64,000 bases of DNA from Cytobacillus luteolus (GTDB lineage Bacteria > Bacillota > Bacilli > Bacillales > Bacillaceae_L): contig NZ_JAGGKM010000006.1 of the NCBI RefSeq assembly GCF_017873715.1, positions 210,024 through 274,023 on the forward strand. The letters run 5' to 3'. A model generated the notes under the pieces. The model searched no databases. It was not told the origin of the DNA and saw nothing but the letters and a program-made list of their open reading frames with translations. The translations under genes were made by a program, and so were the position numbers. Shown here piece after piece: positions 1 through 7,834 of the stretch (positions are counted from its first letter, which is position 1; each line of letters opens with the position of its first letter).

Positions 1-908
1 TCCAAAGGTGAAATTCCTCTTAATGTTTGAACATAGATAGGAATTAAAAGCATTCCCGAAAACATTGCCATATTTACAACCATCGAAATGGCTGAGGATA
101 ACGCAAACATTGGGTACTTATATATTCCGAAGTTAAGCATAGGTTTCTCAAGTTGGGATTGACGTAAAATAAACCATACTAATGAGGTTGCCCCAATAAT
201 AATCGTTGCATATACTTGTGGACTGTCCCACCCCTTACTACCAGCGGAACTAAATCCATACAATAGACCTCCAAAACCTACACTTGATAAAAGAAGTGAA
301 AACAGATCTAAACGTAAATGCACTTTCTCTTTTTTATCCTTTAGTAAAAATAAACCTAATAAAAATACAGAGACAGCAATTGGCGTGACAAAATGGAAAA
401 GCATTCTCCAGTGATAATGCTCCACAATCCAGCCTGACAATGTAGGACCAATGGCAGGTGCAGCCATCATAATTAAGCCAAAAACACCCATTGCCGTTCC
501 TCTTTTTTCAATTGGAAAACTCACTAACATTACATTCATTAATAACGGCATCATGATTGCCGTACCTGATGCTTGAACCATGCGCCCGGTTAACAGTAAC
601 GGAAATATATGAGCACTTCCTGCGATAATCGTTCCAGCTGCAAATAGCCCCATGGCAACTAAAAACAAGCGTCTTACTGAATATTTTTGAATTAAATATG
701 CCGTTGTTGGAATCATAATTCCATTCACTAACATAAAACCTGTTGTAAGCCATTGGACAGTGGCAGCATCAACCTTTAAATCTGCCATTATAGACGGTAA
801 TGCTATATTTAATAAAGTATTATTTAAAAATGCTATAAAAGCGCCGACCATTAATACAGCTAAAATGCCATATGGAGGGCGACTTGTTTGATTAATTGGT
901 TGATCCAT
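1..908 (-). CDS. MFS drug efflux transporter, DHA2 (EmrB/QacA) family, partial
   Basis: The 5' two thirds of a multidrug-efflux-type proton antiporter; the 3' end lies outside the window. Reading the minus strand from ATG at 908 gives MDQPINQTSRPPYGIL followed by alternating hydrophobic segments. A GRMVQASGTAIMMPL stretch matches the TM4 region of 14-TM DHA2 transporters, and a GPTLSGWIVEHYHWR stretch matches motif C plus its WRW-like follow-up. A GGAACGA-type Shine-Dalgarno lies just upstream. The gene is divergent from a TetR gene, and a 15-bp palindrome sits next to each start, so it is probably repressed by that TetR protein. The pair resembles YcnB/YcnC of B. subtilis, but the substrate is unknown. 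Confidence 0.88.
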   Translation of the reverse strand, partial: MDQPINQTSRPPYGILAVLMVGAFIAFLNNTLLNIALPSIMADLKVDAATVQWLTTGFMLVNGIMIPTTAYLIQKYSVRRLFLVAMGLFAAGTIIAGSAHIFPLLLTGRMVQASGTAIMMPLLMNVMLVSFPIEKRGTAMGVFGLIMMAAPAIGPTLSGWIVEHYHWRMLFHFVTPIAVSVFLLGLFLLKDKKEKVHLRLDLFSLLLSSVGFGGLLYGFSSAGSKGWDSPQVYATIIIGATSLVWFILRQSQLEKPMLNFGIYKYPMFALSSAISMVVNMAMFSGMLLIPIYVQTLRGISPL

Positions 909-921
909 TTCGTTCCTCCTG

Positions 922-936
922 TAGACTATCAGTCTA
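922..936. promoter_or_regulatory. TetR-family operator, efflux-gene side
   Basis: TAGACTATCAGTCTA is a perfect 6-3-6 palindrome. It lies 4 nt beyond a minus-strand -10 box TATAAT (941-946), so it would cover the transcription start of the efflux gene. The outer TAGAC/GTCTA half-sites recur at 1056-1070 ahead of the divergent TetR gene, which is what an autoregulated divergent pair would show. Binding is inferred. Confidence 0.75.
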
Positions 937-1055
937 ATAAATTATACTATTGTTCCACACTCATATATTATACCATGAGTACAATTATTGCAATTGGTAA
1001 TATCCCCTTTACTAAAAGGTTTGTATTAAGGAATTAATTGATGTACTATAATTTT

Positions 1056-1070
1056 TAGACAGGCAGTCTA
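1056..1070. promoter_or_regulatory. TetR-family operator, regulator side
   Basis: TAGACAGGCAGTCTA is a 5-5-5 palindrome with the same half-sites as 922-936. It starts 3 nt after a plus-strand TATAAT (1047-1052), again over the expected transcription start, and 20 nt before the TetR start codon. Mirror-image placement at the two divergent promoters supports a shared repressor. Confidence 0.75.
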
Positions 1071-1090
1071 GTTAAAGTAAGGGTGAGGAT

Positions 1091-1966
1091 ATGAACGATA
1101 AAAAGAAGCACGTTATAAAAATGGCACATCAACTTTTTATTGAAAAGGGCTTTCAAGCCACTTCAATTCAAGACATATTAGACTATAGTGGAATTGCGAA
1201 AGGCACATTTTATAATTACTTTTCATCCAAAAATGAATTATTAATGGAGCTTCTAAAAACCATCTATCGAAAAATGGAGCAAGACCGAAATGAGTTGTTA
1301 CTAGGTCAAGATCCCGCAAACCTAGAAATCTTTATTAAACAAATTGAATTACAAATGGAAACCAACCGAACTAAAAAACTGGTTGCTCTATTTGAAGAGG
1401 TTAATTTTTCAGATGATAAAGACTTAAAAAACTTTATTATTAAAGGACAATTAAGAATAATCCGATGGTTTTATCGACGATTTATAGATATCTTTGGAGA
1501 AAATAAAAAACCTTACTTATTAGACTGTGCAATTATGTTTAATGGGATTATATATCAAAATATGAGATATTCATCCATGGCTTATGATTCAAATAGTAGT
1601 ATTCACAAGGTTGTTCAATATAGCGTTAACAGGATTGTAAAGGTTATCGAAGAAGTGTCACAAGCAGGAGAACAACTAATTGACCCAGAAGTGCTAACTA
1701 GGTGGTTTCCTGACGAACAACTAGAACACCCATACCAGCATAGGCTATATAATACTGTTCTAAAACTAAAAGCATCATTAACAAAACAGGATACACAAGC
1801 TAAATATCATGAGTTATTAGATTTTATTCAAAGTGAGCTGACCAATTCAAAGCAACCACGAATCTTCCTAATCGAAAGTGCCTTTGAAGCAATCAAAAAC
1901 AGCGAAACACCCTTCAACGAAAATGCACTTAAACAACTAGAACAATTAATCAAAGAATACAAATAA
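1091..1966 (+). CDS. TetR-family transcriptional regulator (YcnC-like)
   Basis: Probable repressor of the divergent efflux pump. Residues 1-50 form a canonical TetR N-terminal HTH: a GFQATSIQDILDYSGIAKGT stretch followed by FYNYFSSKNELL. The protein is 291 aa, much longer than the usual 190-220 aa. The extension after about residue 195 is helical and charged, and this length matches the YcnC subgroup (about 288 aa) in B. subtilis. Start is ATG at 1091 with GGGTGAGG upstream. A TAGACNNNNNGTCTA operator precedes it and another precedes the efflux gene. The ligand is unknown. The stop is followed after 3 nt by a 52-bp palindrome that can act as terminator. Confidence 0.88.
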   Translation: MNDKKKHVIKMAHQLFIEKGFQATSIQDILDYSGIAKGTFYNYFSSKNELLMELLKTIYRKMEQDRNELLLGQDPANLEIFIKQIELQMETNRTKKLVALFEEVNFSDDKDLKNFIIKGQLRIIRWFYRRFIDIFGENKKPYLLDCAIMFNGIIYQNMRYSSMAYDSNSSIHKVVQYSVNRIVKVIEEVSQAGEQLIDPEVLTRWFPDEQLEHPYQHRLYNTVLKLKASLTKQDTQAKYHELLDFIQSELTNSKQPRIFLIESAFEAIKNSETPFNENALKQLEQLIKEYK

Positions 1967-1969
1967 AGT

Positions 1970-2021
1970 GGGGCCTGACCCCCGGCGCGTTAAAGCTTTA
2001 ACGCACCGGGGGTCAGGCCCC
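1970..2021. repeat. 52-bp palindromic intergenic repeat, copy 1 (terminator-like)
   Basis: Two 26-nt arms meet without a spacer at AAAG|CTTT. The outer ends are GGGGCCTGACCCCC and its complement, with one mismatch in 26 pairs. It begins 3 nt after the TetR stop, is followed by TTTT, and separates two convergent genes, so it can terminate transcription. Related full copies lie at 4251-4294, 5535-5586 and 9379-9430, with half copies at 3200-3225 and 47657-47682. Confidence 0.95.
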
Positions 2022-2033
2022 TTTTGTCATATT

Positions 2034-3008
2034 TTAATAGCTATAATAGTACATTTTTTTCATAGCGCGAATAGCTTCTAAGGTCTCTTGTGTATCTGAA
2101 CATATCTCGGTTAGTGGGGTTCCATTGACTAATGGAGTTTTATCATACACTTTTTTGACTTCTACCCCTACAGCTCCAACAGTGTCTTCCTCGTGAATTG
2201 ACACCTTTTCTGGGTACCATAGGATAATGGAAAGAATCTTATTTACCGCTTCTATGTTAGCATTTTGAAGTAATTGAAGAAGTTCATTATTTGTCAGTGA
2301 TTGAATAGACTGCAAATCCACCTCTTTTTCACTAGCAAATATAGAAATAGCTTTTGCTAGCATTGAATCAAGTGCCAGTGAAATTGGTTTTAGGAAGGTC
2401 CTATGATCTTCGTAGATAGCCCCGATAATGTGCTTACTTGTATCTAGGTTCGCTTCAACATACTGATGGTTAAAAGAAAGGTTTTTAAAGATGGTTGCAG
2501 GGTGTTCCTTAATCTTCCCTAACATATAAGCATCTCTCAAAAAACTATCCAAATGGTCTGCACTTAAATACGGTGTTTTATGTGATAAGGGGGAATCATT
2601 ATCCAGAATTTCAATGATTCTATTTGGATCATAACCGTACTTGTTTAGGATCGTTGAAATTTCTTGTCCTCTAATATTTTCCTCTGTAATCGTATGATGA
2701 TTGAAACCAAGTGTTCTTTCAACAGCATGCGAAAATGGAAGGTGACCAATATCATGAAGAAGTGCTGCTATCCGCAATTCTTCCTCCTTTGGAAAAAAGG
2801 TCGAGACAATTGCCCAAACTCCGATTGTATGTTCAAATCTTGTATGTTTTGCTGAGGTTATTAGTGACCCGGTTCCGTAATGAGATAGAAATTTTAACCT
2901 TCGAAAAGCTTTACTCTCAAGAAGTTCTACCTCACAAGGAAATGGTCTGATACTAGTTTGATAGAAAGGCTCGATGAATTCTTTCGGTTCTTTAAAAACA
3001 TATACCAT
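2034..3008 (-). CDS. HD-domain phosphohydrolase (COG1078 type)
   Basis: Cytoplasmic HD-superfamily hydrolase, 324 aa, of the dGTPase-like COG1078 group (B. subtilis YdhJ is a likely relative; symbol withheld). Near the N terminus it reads FRRLKFLSHYGTG then HTRFEHTIGVW, followed by the metal-binding LLHDIGHLPFSHAVE. The downstream SADHLDSFLRDAY supplies the last HD-group aspartate. ATG at 3008 is chosen because AGGAG lies about 10 nt upstream. An in-frame ATG at 3143 would translate through a leader carrying a promoter-proximal intrinsic terminator. That leader suggests control by attenuation. The substrate, probably a nucleotide, is not determined. Confidence 0.88.
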   Translation of the reverse strand: MVYVFKEPKEFIEPFYQTSIRPFPCEVELLESKAFRRLKFLSHYGTGSLITSAKHTRFEHTIGVWAIVSTFFPKEEELRIAALLHDIGHLPFSHAVERTLGFNHHTITEENIRGQEISTILNKYGYDPNRIIEILDNDSPLSHKTPYLSADHLDSFLRDAYMLGKIKEHPATIFKNLSFNHQYVEANLDTSKHIIGAIYEDHRTFLKPISLALDSMLAKAISIFASEKEVDLQSIQSLTNNELLQLLQNANIEAVNKILSIILWYPEKVSIHEEDTVGAVGVEVKKVYDKTPLVNGTPLTEICSDTQETLEAIRAMKKMYYYSY

Positions 3009-3141
3009 ACAAAAACACTCCTTTAGAAAAATAAAAAGCCAGCTCCATATCTGCAAAAGATACGAAACCGGCCCATTTAATTGAAATGAGGGTGATAGCA
3101 ACCACGGTTTATCAGTTCGTGAATAAAAACCATATTTATAC
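3009..3141 (-). promoter_or_regulatory. Structured 5' leader with attenuator ahead of the HD hydrolase; class unrecognised
   Basis: About 133 nt of leader follow a strong promoter (3148-3175). In transcript order the leader can form a long-range stem AUGGUUU/AAACCGU, a hairpin GUGGU-UGCU-AUCAC, a hairpin CAUUU/AAAUG closed by CC/GG, and then a terminator stem at 3038-3072 followed by a U-rich tract (3025-3037). This order, structured domain then terminator then RBS, is riboswitch-like. It matches none of the purine, FMN, TPP, SAM, preQ1, lysine, glycine or T-box consensus motifs I can recall. Pairings were done by eye. Confidence 0.55.
3025..3072 (-). terminator. Intrinsic terminator inside the HD-hydrolase leader
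   Basis: In the transcript, GCCGGTTTCGTATCT pairs with AGATATGGAGCTGGC, allowing G-U pairs, across a loop of about 5 nt and is followed by TTTTTATTTTTC. It lies upstream of the coding start, so it acts as an attenuator and not as an end-of-operon terminator. Confidence 0.75.
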
Positions 3142-3147
3142 ATCTAA

Positions 3148-3175
3148 ATTATACAAACTTTCCCAACTGAGTCAA
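3148..3175 (-). promoter_or_regulatory. SigA-type promoter of the HD hydrolase gene
   Basis: On the minus strand, TTGACT is followed after 16 nt by TATAAT. The expected transcription start is near 3141, leaving a leader of about 130 nt before ATG 3008. Confidence 0.7.
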
Positions 3176-3199
3176 GCGTTTTTTACAGGACCATTTCAT

Positions 3200-3240
3200 G
3201 GGGCCTGACCCCCAGCACGTTAAAGTGATAAAGCGGTCAG
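3200..3240. repeat. Half copy of the GGGGCCTGACCCCC palindrome, decayed right arm
   Basis: Positions 3200-3225 are a left arm ending in GTTAAAG, with CCCCCAGC where full copies have CCCCCGGC. The right arm is shrunken to an imperfect AAAGCGGTCAG. Unlike the full copies it does not follow a stop codon; it lies between two divergent genes, just upstream of the HD gene's -35 box. Confidence 0.8.
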
Positions 3241-3325
3241 CTTTTTCAATTGGGTACATATTATTTTGCATTTTTCTGACTTTTGCCTTTTAATAAGAGT
3301 AAAGAGCCTAGAGAGGAAGACAATT

Positions 3326-4243
3326 ATGCAAAAGACAATCTTTAACTTTTCAGCTAAGGATGGTAAGAGTATATATGCAAAGAAGTGGGTTTCAGAAGAT
3401 GAACCTAAAGCGATTGTGCAAATTGCTCATGGTATGGCTGAGCATATTGACCGCTATCATGAGTTTGCTTCATTCTTAGTAAGTCATGGGATTTACGTGT
3501 TTGGGAATGATCACAGAGGGCATGGGCAAACCGAAACTCGTGATTCTGACCGCGGGTATTTTGCCGATGAGAATGGGTATGAAATCATTGTAGAAGATAT
3601 GAAAGCGTTGACCTACCTTATTAAACAGGATTATCCTACTACTCCCATCTTTCTGTTGGGCCATAGTATGGGTTCATTTCTATCTAGACGATACATTCAA
3701 CTGTATGGTGACCTAGTAGCAGGAGTTATCTTTTCCGCAACAGGTGGACATCCTGGTTTCCTTGGAAAGGTAGGCCATTATCTAGCCGTACGTGAAGCCA
3801 GAAAACACGGTAGACGAACACCTAGTAGTAAGATGAACGCTTTAACCTTTGGCAGCTACAATAAAGCTTTCAAACCTAATCGTACGGAATTTGATTGGTT
3901 AAGTCGCGACGAAAAAGAAGTGGATAAGTATATTAGTGATCCTTTAGCAGGTGGTGTTTTCTCAGCAGGTTTTTTTGAGGACTTTCTCAAGGCCCTGAAC
4001 TCACTATATGATGAGGATGATAAAATACCAAAGCAACTTCCTGTCTGTTTTCTAGCAGGAGACAAAGACCCAGTTGGGAAAAATACAAAAGGCGTATTAC
4101 AAAGCTATAATCAACTAAAATCTGCTGGATTGAAGGATGTAACCTATAAATTTTATCCTGAAGCTAGACATGAAATCCTAAATGAAATTAATAAACAAGA
4201 GGTCTACGATGATATTCTAAACTGGATAAATAACCACTTATAA
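3326..4243 (+). CDS. Alpha/beta hydrolase, monoacylglycerol lipase/lysophospholipase type
   Basis: Predicted serine hydrolase of 305 aa acting on an ester, probably a monoacylglycerol or lysophospholipid. The nucleophile elbow GHSMGS places Ser114. The acid is probably Asp248 in GDKDPVG and the base His282 in EARHE. An oxyanion/cap motif HGMAEHIDRYHEFA and the GNDHRGHGQTE stretch are typical of the Hydrolase_4 (COG2267) family that includes B. subtilis YtpA. ATG 3326 has GAGAGGAAG upstream; the earlier in-frame start at 3266 has no RBS. No signal peptide is seen, so it is cytoplasmic. A GGGGCC-family palindrome follows its stop and probably terminates it. Confidence 0.88.
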   Translation: MQKTIFNFSAKDGKSIYAKKWVSEDEPKAIVQIAHGMAEHIDRYHEFASFLVSHGIYVFGNDHRGHGQTETRDSDRGYFADENGYEIIVEDMKALTYLIKQDYPTTPIFLLGHSMGSFLSRRYIQLYGDLVAGVIFSATGGHPGFLGKVGHYLAVREARKHGRRTPSSKMNALTFGSYNKAFKPNRTEFDWLSRDEKEVDKYISDPLAGGVFSAGFFEDFLKALNSLYDEDDKIPKQLPVCFLAGDKDPVGKNTKGVLQSYNQLKSAGLKDVTYKFYPEARHEILNEINKQEVYDDILNWINNHL

Positions 4244-4250
4244 ACTACCA

Positions 4251-4298
4251 CCTGACCCCCACTACGTTAGCACTTTAACGTAGTGGGGGTCAGGCCCC
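4251..4298. repeat. Palindromic intergenic repeat, copy 3 (terminator-like)
   Basis: Arms at 4251-4269 and 4276-4294 are a perfect 19-bp inverted repeat around a 6-nt loop. The left GGGG is lost (reads ACCA) while the right CCCC is kept. The inner stem differs from other copies on both arms together (ACTACGTTA/TAACGTAGT), which is compensatory change. It starts 7 nt after the hydrolase stop and is followed by TTTCGACATATTT. Confidence 0.93.
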
Positions 4299-4358
4299 TT
4301 TCGACATATTTGGGTTATTTATTGAATAGGTTGGTGTTAGAAAGGGAGGTTATTTTTG

Positions 4359-5528
4359 ATGCCAAACTATTCTAAGTCTTGTTTACCTGGATTAACACCG
4401 TATCAAGTAAAAGAAGGAGAGACTATATATCAAATTGTTCAACAGTTTCGAATACCTTTAGAAGCAATTAAGGATGCCAATCCAACTGTAGATGTGGAAG
4501 AACTTGCTGTTGGTGAGACAATATGTCTACCCAGACAGGAGAATTTTCCGTCCTGCTCAAACGGAAAATTCTACTTCATTCAGGAAGGTGACTCTTACTA
4601 CCGAATTGCCCACTATTTTTCTATTCCATTAGACTATTTACTCCAGGCAAACCCCAATACAAACCCGAACAATTTACAAATAGGGCAAGCTATCTGTGTT
4701 CCAACTGAATCTCCCTTTGCATATTGTCCACCTGGCACAACTCCTTATCAACTTAAACAAGGAGATAGCTTTTATAAGCTTTCCCAAGTGTTTAATGTTT
4801 CTCTCGAATCCATTATTCAACTTAATCCACAAGCGAACCCTTTTCAATTAACAATTGGGCAGTATGTCTGTCTACCATTTGATTGGAAGTATTTCTTTGA
4901 CCAATCTCACCGTATTGCTTTTATGCATCCAAGAGGTTGGAGCAAAGTGTATACTTCCCCAATTAGGTATGAAGGAGAATCTGGTTATTTTGAAGTATCC
5001 AGTATAATAGCAGCTCCTCCTTCGGAACCAAGTAATGTTGCTCCTTTGAAGGAGGTATGTGAGAGCTATGCTCACGATAAATTTGACTCATATGGTTCTA
5101 ACCCTGAAATTGTAGATATGACAATCGATGGGCAACAAGCATGCTTAATATTGCCTTCTAGTGATCAATCAGATGATTATAATAATAAAGCATCACTAAT
5201 TGTTAAATTTCCGAAACCCTATGTAATTGGCGATTCACTTAGTCACTATTTGTTTATAGTAGCTAATAAAAAGAAGATTCGTGGTATTGCAAACACAATG
5301 AAGCTACTCAATGTTGAAAAAGATCAAACACTTTCTAAAACACAAGCTGAAAATCTAGTAAGAAGAGCATTAGGTTTGGCCAATCATCCAGAAGTCTATA
5401 TAAAGTATGATCATACAGTAAATGATCAATATTTAATTCATGTTTTTGATATAGTTGATAACCACACAGCAACCAGAGGATGGTACCTCGTTCATCCAAT
5501 GACAGGCGCAATTACTAACTATATGTAA
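4359..5528 (+). CDS. Triple-LysM domain protein with C-terminal domain of unknown function
   Basis: 389 aa. Three LysM repeats occupy about residues 15-60, 70-115 and 125-170, each with the pattern Y-x-(I/L)-x-x-G-(E/D)-(T/S)-(I/F/Y)-Y followed by (A/L)NP and (V/I)GQ/GE-x-(I/V)C(L/V)P; they should bind peptidoglycan or chitin-like glycans. The repeats have paired cysteines, unusual for cytosolic proteins. No signal peptide is present, a pattern seen in spore-associated LysM proteins. Residues 175-389 are a globular region ending in GWYLVHPMTGAI that I do not recognise. ATG 4359 has AGGGAGGT 8 nt upstream; an overlapping TTG lies at 4356. Confidence 0.85.
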   Translation: MPNYSKSCLPGLTPYQVKEGETIYQIVQQFRIPLEAIKDANPTVDVEELAVGETICLPRQENFPSCSNGKFYFIQEGDSYYRIAHYFSIPLDYLLQANPNTNPNNLQIGQAICVPTESPFAYCPPGTTPYQLKQGDSFYKLSQVFNVSLESIIQLNPQANPFQLTIGQYVCLPFDWKYFFDQSHRIAFMHPRGWSKVYTSPIRYEGESGYFEVSSIIAAPPSEPSNVAPLKEVCESYAHDKFDSYGSNPEIVDMTIDGQQACLILPSSDQSDDYNNKASLIVKFPKPYVIGDSLSHYLFIVANKKKIRGIANTMKLLNVEKDQTLSKTQAENLVRRALGLANHPEVYIKYDHTVNDQYLIHVFDIVDNHTATRGWYLVHPMTGAITNYM

Positions 5529-5534
5529 TAAACA

Positions 5535-5586
5535 GGGGCCTGACCCCCGCTGCGCTAAAGCTTTAAAGCGCCGGGGGTCAGGCCCC
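5535..5586. repeat. 52-bp palindromic intergenic repeat, copy 4
   Basis: The outer 15 bp of each arm are perfect (GGGGCCTGACCCCCG and complement). The central part is mismatched at several positions (GCTGCGCTAAAG against the complement of CTTTAAAGCGCC). It starts 6 nt after the LysM gene stop, between convergent genes, and is followed by ATTTGACACATTTGACA. Confidence 0.93.
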
Positions 5587-5606
5587 ATTTGACACATTTG
5601 ACATTT

Positions 5607-6107
5607 TTATTTCAGGGTTACAGTCAACACTTCCGTTTCTCCCGCTCGCCCTGTGTCTGTAGTGTTCTTTTCTAAGTTCCCTACGACCTCGTCTGTATTG
5701 GTTATGATCATTGGTGTAATGGTACTTGCTGCTTTTTCTTTGATTATATTCAAGTCAAATGCGATAAGCTTGTCTCCTCGCACTACTTTGTCACCAGCCT
5801 GAACAAAGCTTTCAAAGCCTTCTCCATTTAAGGTTACTGTCTCTAATCCAATATGGATTAGAATTTCTAAGCCGGATTTTGTTTTGATTCCAACGGCATG
5901 TTTTGTAGGAAACACTTGGACAATTTCACCATCAACTGGTGAAACAACCTGTCCGTCTGCTGGTTCAATGGCAATTCCTTCACCCATCATTTTTTGCGAG
6001 AAGACAGGATCTGGAACTTCTGTTATATCAAGAACTCGTCCGTTTATTGGTGATGTAATATGTTCAACAACTGGCTCACTGCTTTTTCCGAAAAGCTTCT
6101 TTAACAT
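5607..6107 (-). CDS. PTS EIIA, glucose/trehalose (Crr) family
   Basis: Single-domain phosphocarrier of 166 aa that passes phosphate from HPr to the IIB domain of TreP. The Crr fold is recognised from ITSPINGRVLDI, DGQVVSPVDGEIVQVF, TKHAVGIKT (His70) and LIHIGLETV (His85, the predicted phospho-histidine). Length equals that of Crr or a free EIIA-Glc domain. It is the last gene of treP-treA-EIIA, 11 nt after treA. TreP lacks its own EIIA domain, so this gene completes the transporter; in B. subtilis other IIA-Glc domains do this job. Confidence 0.92.
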   Translation of the reverse strand: MLKKLFGKSSEPVVEHITSPINGRVLDITEVPDPVFSQKMMGEGIAIEPADGQVVSPVDGEIVQVFPTKHAVGIKTKSGLEILIHIGLETVTLNGEGFESFVQAGDKVVRGDKLIAFDLNIIKEKAASTITPMIITNTDEVVGNLEKNTTDTGRAGETEVLTVTLK

Positions 6108-6118
6108 ATAATCACTCC

Positions 6119-7813
6119 TTATTTTTTCAAATGAAATACAATCGACTCATACGGACGCAAGAGGATTTCTTTCCATTCTTCCGATGAATCATCATAATTT
6201 GAAAGTAACCTCTCACCGCTAAATCCTTCTATATCTACATTCTCTGGCAGTTTAAACATTGTTTCTCGACCATAGAAATTATTGACCACAAGCAATTTCT
6301 CATTCTCAGAACTGCGTACATAAGCAAAAATCGTATCATCATTCTCTAGAATTAGCTGATAATCTCCATCAATGATGATATTGTACTTTTTTCTAAGACT
6401 AACTAGTTTTTGATAGTGATAAAAAATAGAATTCTTATCTTCCAGTGCTTTTTCCGCATTTACTTCTTTATAATTACCCGCAACGTTTATCCATGGAGAC
6501 CCAGTCGTAAAACCTGCATTTTCATTAGTATTCCATTGCACTGGTGTCCGAGAGTTGTCTCTTGATTTCTGTTTAAGGATCTCAATAATCTCTTCCTCAC
6601 GCATACCTTCTTGCTTTTTTATATTAAAAATATTTAAGGATTCCACATCACGGTAATCATCAATTGTATCAAACTTTGGGTCAGTCATCCCAAACTCTTC
6701 ACCTTGATAGATGTAGGGTGTTCCTTGCATCATATGGATGGTAGTAGCTAGCATCTTTGCTGATTCTTTATGGTATGTACCATCGTCACCAAATCTTGAT
6801 ACAACACGTGGTTGGTCATGATTACACCAAAATAACGCATTCCACCCAGAGCCCTTATGCATTTCTACCTGCCAAGTTGAAAGGATTTTTTTCAATGCTA
6901 AAAAATCAAACTCAGCCTTTGTCCACTTTTCTCCGTTTGGATAATCCACTTTTAAGTGATGGAAGTTAAAAGTCATATTTAGTTCGTTTCGCTCTGGATT
7001 GGTATATTTAATACAATTTTCAATTGTTGTAGAAGACATTTCGCCGACCGTCATGATGTCATACTTTGAAAACACTTCCTCATTCATCTCACGGAAAAAT
7101 TCATGCACTCTTGGTCCATCGGTATAAAATTTTCTTCCATCACCTGGAGGTACTGAACCATCATCATTAGGGAAATCTTGGTCTTTTGAAATTAAGTTAA
7201 TAACATCTAACCGGAACCCATCGACTCCCTTTTTAAGCCAGAAGTGCATCATTTCATAAACAGTATGACGTACCTTTTCATTTTCCCAATTTAAATCAGC
7301 CTGAGTTACATCAAATAGATGCAAGTAATACTGTCCAGTCGTTTCATCATACTCCCAAGCAGACCCGCCGAACTTAGACGCCCAGTTAGTAGGTGGATTA
7401 CCATCTTCGCCGTCTTTCCAAAAATAAAAGTCTCGATATGGATTATCTCTAGAAGACATAGATTGATGAAACCACTCGTGCTCAGTGGAAGTGTGATTTA
7501 CCACAATGTCCATTATTATTTTCATTTCCCGTTTATGAGCTTCATCTAACATTCGGTCAAAGTCTTCCATTGAACCATATTCTTCATAAATCGAATAATA
7601 ATCACTAATATCATAGCCATTATCTCTTTGCGGAGATTTGTAAATTGGGGTCAACCATAAAACATCGACCCCAAGCTCCTTTAAGTAATCCAACTTTTCA
7701 ATGATACCTTGAATATCTCCAACACCATTCCCTGTCGTGTCATTAAAGCTTTTAGGATAAATTTGATAAACAACAGATTTCTTCCACCATGGATGTGTCA
7801 ATTTAAATTGCAC
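6119..7813 (-). CDS. treA: Trehalose-6-phosphate hydrolase
   Basis: GH13 enzyme of 564 aa cleaving imported trehalose-6-phosphate to glucose and glucose-6-phosphate in the cytoplasm. Conserved regions run in order: WLTPIYKSPQRDNGYDI, DIVVNHTS, GFRLDVINLI with nucleophile Asp203, TVGEMSST with acid/base Glu258, and WCNHDQPR with Asp333. The sequence matches TreA closely, including SRDNSRTPVQW. Start is taken as GTG 7813 with AGTAGG nearby; a TTG four codons later is also possible. It lies between treP and a EIIA gene, which favours trehalose over other alpha-1,6 or alpha-1,1 substrates. No treR repressor gene is adjacent. Confidence 0.92.
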   Translation of the reverse strand: MQFKLTHPWWKKSVVYQIYPKSFNDTTGNGVGDIQGIIEKLDYLKELGVDVLWLTPIYKSPQRDNGYDISDYYSIYEEYGSMEDFDRMLDEAHKREMKIIMDIVVNHTSTEHEWFHQSMSSRDNPYRDFYFWKDGEDGNPPTNWASKFGGSAWEYDETTGQYYLHLFDVTQADLNWENEKVRHTVYEMMHFWLKKGVDGFRLDVINLISKDQDFPNDDGSVPPGDGRKFYTDGPRVHEFFREMNEEVFSKYDIMTVGEMSSTTIENCIKYTNPERNELNMTFNFHHLKVDYPNGEKWTKAEFDFLALKKILSTWQVEMHKGSGWNALFWCNHDQPRVVSRFGDDGTYHKESAKMLATTIHMMQGTPYIYQGEEFGMTDPKFDTIDDYRDVESLNIFNIKKQEGMREEEIIEILKQKSRDNSRTPVQWNTNENAGFTTGSPWINVAGNYKEVNAEKALEDKNSIFYHYQKLVSLRKKYNIIIDGDYQLILENDDTIFAYVRSSENEKLLVVNNFYGRETMFKLPENVDIEGFSGERLLSNYDDSSEEWKEILLRPYESIVFHLKK

Positions 7814-7834
7814 CTACTTCTTCTTTTGATAAAA

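Noticed and set aside
1970..2021. Insertion sequence ends
   Set aside because: The palindromes have no transposase between or beside them and no target duplication that I can see; better described as a non-autonomous repeat.
3009..3143. N-terminal extension of the HD hydrolase from ATG 3143
   Set aside because: It would translate through the leader and its terminator, has no RBS, and begins almost at the predicted transcription start; ATG 3008 has a good RBS and the expected length.
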